Below, piece by piece: positions 60,684 through 64,000 of a stretch of DNA of 64,000 nt (position 1 is the first letter of the stretch; every line of letters begins with the position of its first letter). The translations under genes and the position numbers were made by a program. The notes beneath the pieces are model-generated. The model was not told the DNA's origin, did not search any database, and saw only the letters and a list, made by a program, of their open reading frames with translations. The DNA is from Tellurirhabdus rosea. Its GTDB lineage: Bacteria; Bacteroidota; Bacteroidia; Cytophagales; Spirosomataceae. The stretch is from contig NZ_CP111085.1 in NCBI RefSeq assembly GCF_026278345.1, positions 2,807,501-2,871,500 on the forward strand. The letters are read 5' to 3'.

Positions 60684-62240
60684 ATGAAAGGCAAAAGAGC
60701 CATCTTCGCCGGACTTTTCGCCGCTATAAGCGTGACCGCAAACGCCCAGTCGAAGGCCGAAAACCTGGGCAATCTGGTCAATTCGGAATACAATGAAATC
60801 AATCCGGTGATCGCGCCGGACGGGCGGACCCTGTATTTTGCCCGCATCAGCCACCCGCAGAATACACACGGCGCCAAAGGCAGTCAGGATATCTGGTTTA
60901 CGGAAATGAGCGCCGATAACAAATGGGGCGCCGCCCGCCGCATGACCTTTCCGCTGAACAAGGACGAATACAACTGCGCCTACAGCATCTCGCCGGACGG
61001 CAACACCATGCTTATCAAGGGTGCCTACGGCAACGGGAACTACGAAACCCGCGGCTTTTCGGTCAGCAAACGGACCGCCAACGGCTGGTCGCCGCCCCAG
61101 AAACTGGCCGTCCCCAATTATGAGAAGATCAGCAAAGGCCAATTTGACTGCGGCTACCTGTCGGCCGACGGCAAAGTGCTCGTGATGGCTTTCAGCGAGA
61201 AAAAGAACAGCCAGAAAGACGACCTGTACATCAGCCTCAAGCAGAAAAACGGCACCTGGACCAAGCCCATCAGCCTCGGCGCCGAAGTCAACACCGACGA
61301 TTTTACGGAAACCACGCCCTTTCTGGCCGCCGACGGAGCCACGCTTTATTTCTCCAGCGATCGTCCGGGCGGCTCGGGCAGCAACGACATTTACGTGTGC
61401 AAACGGGTAGACAACACCTGGAAGCACTGGAGCAAACCCGTAAACCTCGGTCCGGCGATCAACACGGACGGGTACGATGCTTACTATACGTTGTCGGCTT
61501 CGGGTGAATTTGCGTATCTGACGACCTTCAAAAATACGCTTGGCAAAGGAGACATCGTGCAGATCCGCCTGCGCGACGCCCAGCAGGATACTCCCAAAGA
61601 AGGCGCTCCCGACCCGGTGGTTCTGGTCAAAGGAAAAGTCATCGACCAGAAGACTGGCCGCCCGGTCGAAGCCCGCATTGTCTACGAAACCCTGCCTGAT
61701 GGCGCCGAAGCCGGAACGGCCACGTCCAACCCGCTGACGGGCGAATACACCATCGTGCTGCCCTATGGCAAAAAATACAGCATGCGGGCGATTGCCCCGG
61801 ATTTTATCGCGGAGGGCGACAACATCGACCTGACCCAGGCGAAAGGGTATCAGGAAATTACCGGAAAAGAGCTGAAACTGGTGCCGATTGAGGTGGGCCG
61901 GGCCGTACGCCTGAACAACATTTTCTTCGACCTCGGCAAAGCGACGCTGCGCGAGGAGTCTTTCCCCGAACTCGACCGGGTGGTGACGACGCTGAATGAG
62001 AACGCCCAAATGACCATCGAAGTCGGCGGACATACCGACAACACGGGCTCCCGCGACCTCAACGCCCGGCTCTCCCAGGACCGCGCCGACGCCGTGCGGG
62101 AGTATTTCATCGGCAAAGGCATCGAACCTGACCGCATCGCCAGCAAAGGCTACGGCGAATCCCGCCCCGTAGCCCCCAACGAATCCGAAGAAGGCCGGCA
62201 GACAAACCGGCGGGTGGAGTTTACGATTACTAAAAAATAG
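60684..62240 (+). CDS. PD40 propeller - carboxypeptidase-like - OmpA fusion protein
   Basis: This 518-residue exported protein (signal about 1-22, NAQ) has TolB/PD40 beta-propeller repeats at about 25-310 (NPVIAPDGRTLYFARISH; TPFLAADGATLYFSSDRPGG). A carboxypeptidase-regulatory-like domain comes at about 315-390 (VKGKVIDQKTGRPVEARIV). An OmpA peptidoglycan-binding domain occupies about 405-518 (NNIFFDLGKATLREES; EVGGHTDNTGSRDLNARLSQDRADAVREYF). The domain order resembles PorE-type proteins of the type IX secretion system, but the N-terminal TPR and the lipobox are absent, so I call it only by domain content. Confidence 0.87.
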   Translation: MKGKRAIFAGLFAAISVTANAQSKAENLGNLVNSEYNEINPVIAPDGRTLYFARISHPQNTHGAKGSQDIWFTEMSADNKWGAARRMTFPLNKDEYNCAYSISPDGNTMLIKGAYGNGNYETRGFSVSKRTANGWSPPQKLAVPNYEKISKGQFDCGYLSADGKVLVMAFSEKKNSQKDDLYISLKQKNGTWTKPISLGAEVNTDDFTETTPFLAADGATLYFSSDRPGGSGSNDIYVCKRVDNTWKHWSKPVNLGPAINTDGYDAYYTLSASGEFAYLTTFKNTLGKGDIVQIRLRDAQQDTPKEGAPDPVVLVKGKVIDQKTGRPVEARIVYETLPDGAEAGTATSNPLTGEYTIVLPYGKKYSMRAIAPDFIAEGDNIDLTQAKGYQEITGKELKLVPIEVGRAVRLNNIFFDLGKATLREESFPELDRVVTTLNENAQMTIEVGGHTDNTGSRDLNARLSQDRADAVREYFIGKGIEPDRIASKGYGESRPVAPNESEEGRQTNRRVEFTITKK

Positions 62241-62242
62241 TC

Positions 62243-62364
62243 GTTTAAAGTTAAAGGTTTAAGGTTCAACGCAATCCGCCGCAGCAATGGCTCCGCACTC
62301 AATTGAGGCAGAGCTACCGCTGCGGCGGACCACGTTAAACCTGAAATCTTTTAACTTTAAACGC
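62243..62364 (+). repeat. GTTTAAAGTTAAAGG-class inverted repeat with a nested CCGCCGCAGC stem
   Basis: Outer arms 62243-62272 and 62334-62364 (CGTTTAAAGTTAAAGG... against ...TTTTAACTTTAAACG) enclose an inner pair TCCGCCGCAGC/GCTGCGGCGGA and, at the tip, CTCAATTGAG. The element starts right after the OmpA-fusion stop and ends two bases before the minus-strand stop of the Cys-cluster gene. It is convergent and can act on both transcripts. Confidence 0.85.
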
Positions 62365-62366
62365 CT

Positions 62367-63113
62367 TTAATCCAGCCCTGGCCGCCGGAATTCGCGGGCT
62401 TGGGGGAACTGCTCGGTCATCTGGCGGCGGATGCGGTCGAGCAGTACGAGCATGTCGAGCACTTCGTCCATCTTTTCCGGGTAATGCTCCAGCAGCGTAT
62501 GCCAGGCGGCCAGCGACTTATCGACGCTCACCAGCACGAGCTTGGCCTTGCCGTTGAAATAGGCGGACAGCTGCGGGTCGTTTGTCGGGGCGCGTCTCAG
62601 TTGCAGGGCCGACATTACCTTCACCGGAATCAGCGTGCGGTACCATTTGATGACTTCCCAGGCGTCTTTCAGCCCGTTGAGCATCGTCATGGCTTCGGCT
62701 TCCGTCCGGACGCCGATGTTCACTTCAAATGCCTGCTGGTGACCGGCCTGCTCCAGCAGATTCATTTCTGCCTTGAGCCAGCTCGCTGTCGTGTTCAGAT
62801 ACTGGTCACAGAGGGCCGCTACGGATGGGCGTTCGAGCGTATCGGTTTCGTGTACGCCGGCTGCTTTTGCCTCCAGGGCAGTTTGCATATGTTCGGGTAA
62901 TTCTTTTTTCTGATGTTTGGCAATGTACGCTTTGGTCATCTGGAGCGCTTCCATAAGCCGCTTGACCAGCGTTTCAGCGTCCATGTCTTCCTGCGGAATC
63001 CCTTCCGGATACTGCAGCTTGAAACTCTGACACCGCTTGGTGAAAGGACAACGCTCGCACCACGAATCGCAATAATTGTAAATGCCCGGAATCAGTTCAG
63101 TTGCTTGTGTCAT
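62367..63113 (-). CDS. Unknown protein with N-terminal CX3CX2CX5C cluster
   Basis: This 248-residue cytosolic protein has four cysteines at 15, 19, 22 and 28 (YCDSWCERCPFTKRC), followed by a mostly helical body with the segment ALCDQYLNTTASWLKAE. The cysteine spacing suggests a zinc or iron-sulfur site. The rest (VIKWYRTLIPVKVMSALQL; DEVLDMLVLLDRIRRQM) is helical. I do not recognise a family, though similar Cys-box proteins occur in Bacteroidota. It is monocistronic and convergent with the OmpA fusion. Confidence 0.72.
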   Translation of the reverse strand: MTQATELIPGIYNYCDSWCERCPFTKRCQSFKLQYPEGIPQEDMDAETLVKRLMEALQMTKAYIAKHQKKELPEHMQTALEAKAAGVHETDTLERPSVAALCDQYLNTTASWLKAEMNLLEQAGHQQAFEVNIGVRTEAEAMTMLNGLKDAWEVIKWYRTLIPVKVMSALQLRRAPTNDPQLSAYFNGKAKLVLVSVDKSLAAWHTLLEHYPEKMDEVLDMLVLLDRIRRQMTEQFPQAREFRRPGLD

Positions 63114-63352
63114 AGGATTGCTAAGCGGTTACTGGTTGGTGTCGATGTAAAAATACAATTCAGGTAAATACAAGTTCACGTCCTCACTGTCAATTAATTA
63201 TATTTTAATTGTTCTATTCTGTGAACTAACTGGACTATGGACAAAAGCAGCGGTCAGAGGTTTAATTTGCCAAAGAAGATTCTGTTCTGGCAGTTTGGCG
63301 GGGATGCATTATCTTGCAGACTTAAATTCCTCCAGTTACTTCATCCTGTTTT

Positions 63353-64000
63353 ATGAACAAAATACTTCTACCCCTAACCTTCCTTACCCTGGCCACCGGG
63401 GCGATGGGGCAGCAGAAGAATCGTAAAAAAACGGCCGCGACCCAAACCGCCCAGATGACCGCCGCCACCGAACGGTTGTCGGCCTTCGGGCAGCGGCGTA
63501 AACTGACCACCGCCTCGCTGCTGCGTAACGTGCCCTTTCGCAACATCGGCCCCACGGTCATGAGCGGACGCGTGGTGGACATGGCCGTTAACCCCGACAA
63601 TCCGAACCAGTTTTACGTCGCCTACGCCAGCGGCGGTCTGTGGCGCACCGACAACAACGGACTGTCGTTTGAGCCTTTGTTTGACAGGGAAGCCGTAATG
63701 ACCCTCGGAGCCGTGGCGGTAGACTGGAAAACCGGAACCCTCTGGGTCGGCACCGGCGAGGCCAACGCCAGCCGCTCGTCGTACTCGGGCGTGGGCGTCT
63801 ACAAATCGACCGACGGGGGCAAAACCTGGCAGCACCTGCCGGGTCTGGAGGAGACGCACCATATCGGGCGCATTGTGCTGCATCCGACGACTCCAAACGT
63901 GGCCTGGGTTGCCGCTACGGGACATTTATTCACCGCCAATAAAGAACGCGGCCTTTACAAAACGACCGATGGCGGCAAAACCTGGAAACAGACGCTCTAC
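63353..64000 (+). CDS. Asp-box (BNR/VPS10-like) exported propeller protein, 5' part
   Basis: The first 216 codons are in the window and the frame is open at its edge. A signal peptide (about 1-20, TGAMGQ) is followed by a linker and the beginning of a propeller: FRNIGPTVMSGRVVDMAVNPDNPNQFYVAYASGGLWRT is the usual start. Two Asp-box motifs read KSTDGGKTW and KTTDGGKTW. The family (often called glycosyl hydrolase or sortilin-like) is about 900-1100 residues and is usually surface-exposed or secreted. The function is not established. Confidence 0.85.
   Translation, partial: MNKILLPLTFLTLATGAMGQQKNRKKTAATQTAQMTAATERLSAFGQRRKLTTASLLRNVPFRNIGPTVMSGRVVDMAVNPDNPNQFYVAYASGGLWRTDNNGLSFEPLFDREAVMTLGAVAVDWKTGTLWVGTGEANASRSSYSGVGVYKSTDGGKTWQHLPGLEETHHIGRIVLHPTTPNVAWVAATGHLFTANKERGLYKTTDGGKTWKQTLY

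Noticed and set aside
60684-62240. Identification of the PD40-OmpA protein as PorE of the type IX secretion system
   Set aside because: The N-terminal TPR domain and lipobox of PorE are missing and no other secretion gene is nearby; domain content alone is not enough.

Overview
This is a stretch of a Bacteroidota chromosome, most likely Cytophagales (Spirosoma/Larkinella/Rudanella-like; genus not certain). The evidence is the SusC/SusD pair, many Sec and lipoprotein signal peptides, OmpA and TonB-linked outer-membrane proteins, TAnnTTTG-type promoter boxes lying directly against start codons, the lack of Shine-Dalgarno sequences, and GC-rich codon use that creates long antisense shadow ORFs. 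I see no tRNA gene, transposase, phage module or CRISPR array.

Layout. 1-1.7 kb: the 3' part of a 23S rRNA gene, a 5S rRNA gene and the rrn terminator. 1.8-3 kb: a lone GT4 glycosyltransferase. 3.3-10 kb: a TetR-TolC-adaptor-RND efflux operon closed by a perfect 25-bp hairpin. 10-13 kb: a membrane metallophosphoesterase, an exported dienelactone hydrolase and two tiny exported proteins. 13.3-15.1 kb: typA/bipA. 15.2-21.4 kb (minus strand): a small barrel protein and an LVIVD propeller lipoprotein; a serpin lipoprotein with a META-domain lipoprotein; an ECF sigma factor with an overlapping membrane protein that looks like an anti-sigma factor fused to an outer-membrane barrel. 21.6-25.5 kb: an exported TIM-barrel isomerase and a large PVC-type cytochrome c protein. 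25.6-30.8 kb: mpl, a PLP arginine decarboxylase, a 43-aa lipoprotein overlapping tail to tail with a gmhB-like phosphatase, and an OmpA protein. 31-35.6 kb: a SusC/SusD nutrient-uptake pair. 35.7-39.5 kb: valS and a DUF72 protein. 39.65-43.9 kb: the histidine genes hisH-hisA-hisF-[RhuM-Fic]-hisIE, preceded by what reads as a his leader peptide and transcription attenuator. 44-52 kb: a small membrane protein, a flavin amine oxidase, a YgiQ radical SAM protein, a 678-bp gene-poor tract, DUF5990 and DUF3089 proteins, a sorbosone-dehydrogenase-like propeller and an NTF2-like protein. 52.2-58.6 kb: a 2131-aa alpha-2-macroglobulin-like protein with a CAEQ thioester-type motif. 58.8-64 kb: exported, LOG-family, PD40-OmpA and Cys-cluster proteins, and the start of an Asp-box propeller protein cut by the window edge.

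The most striking non-coding property is a set of long inverted repeats between genes. They are built from several unrelated low-complexity words, for example AGACAAAAGAGAAAAG, AATGAAGAATGAA, CACAGAGGGCGCAGAG, GTTTAAAGTTAAAGG and CACGGGCTTTAGCCCGTG. They often touch or contain stop codons, are densest in the his operon, and have single-arm relatives inside the coding sequences of valS and the macroglobulin gene and at the 3' end of hisA. In several, the few mismatches between arms would still pair as G-U in the RNA of one strand.

The best-supported regulatory find is the his attenuator: a 14-residue leader peptide with three His codons, an alternative pair of RNA structures and a terminator upstream of hisH.
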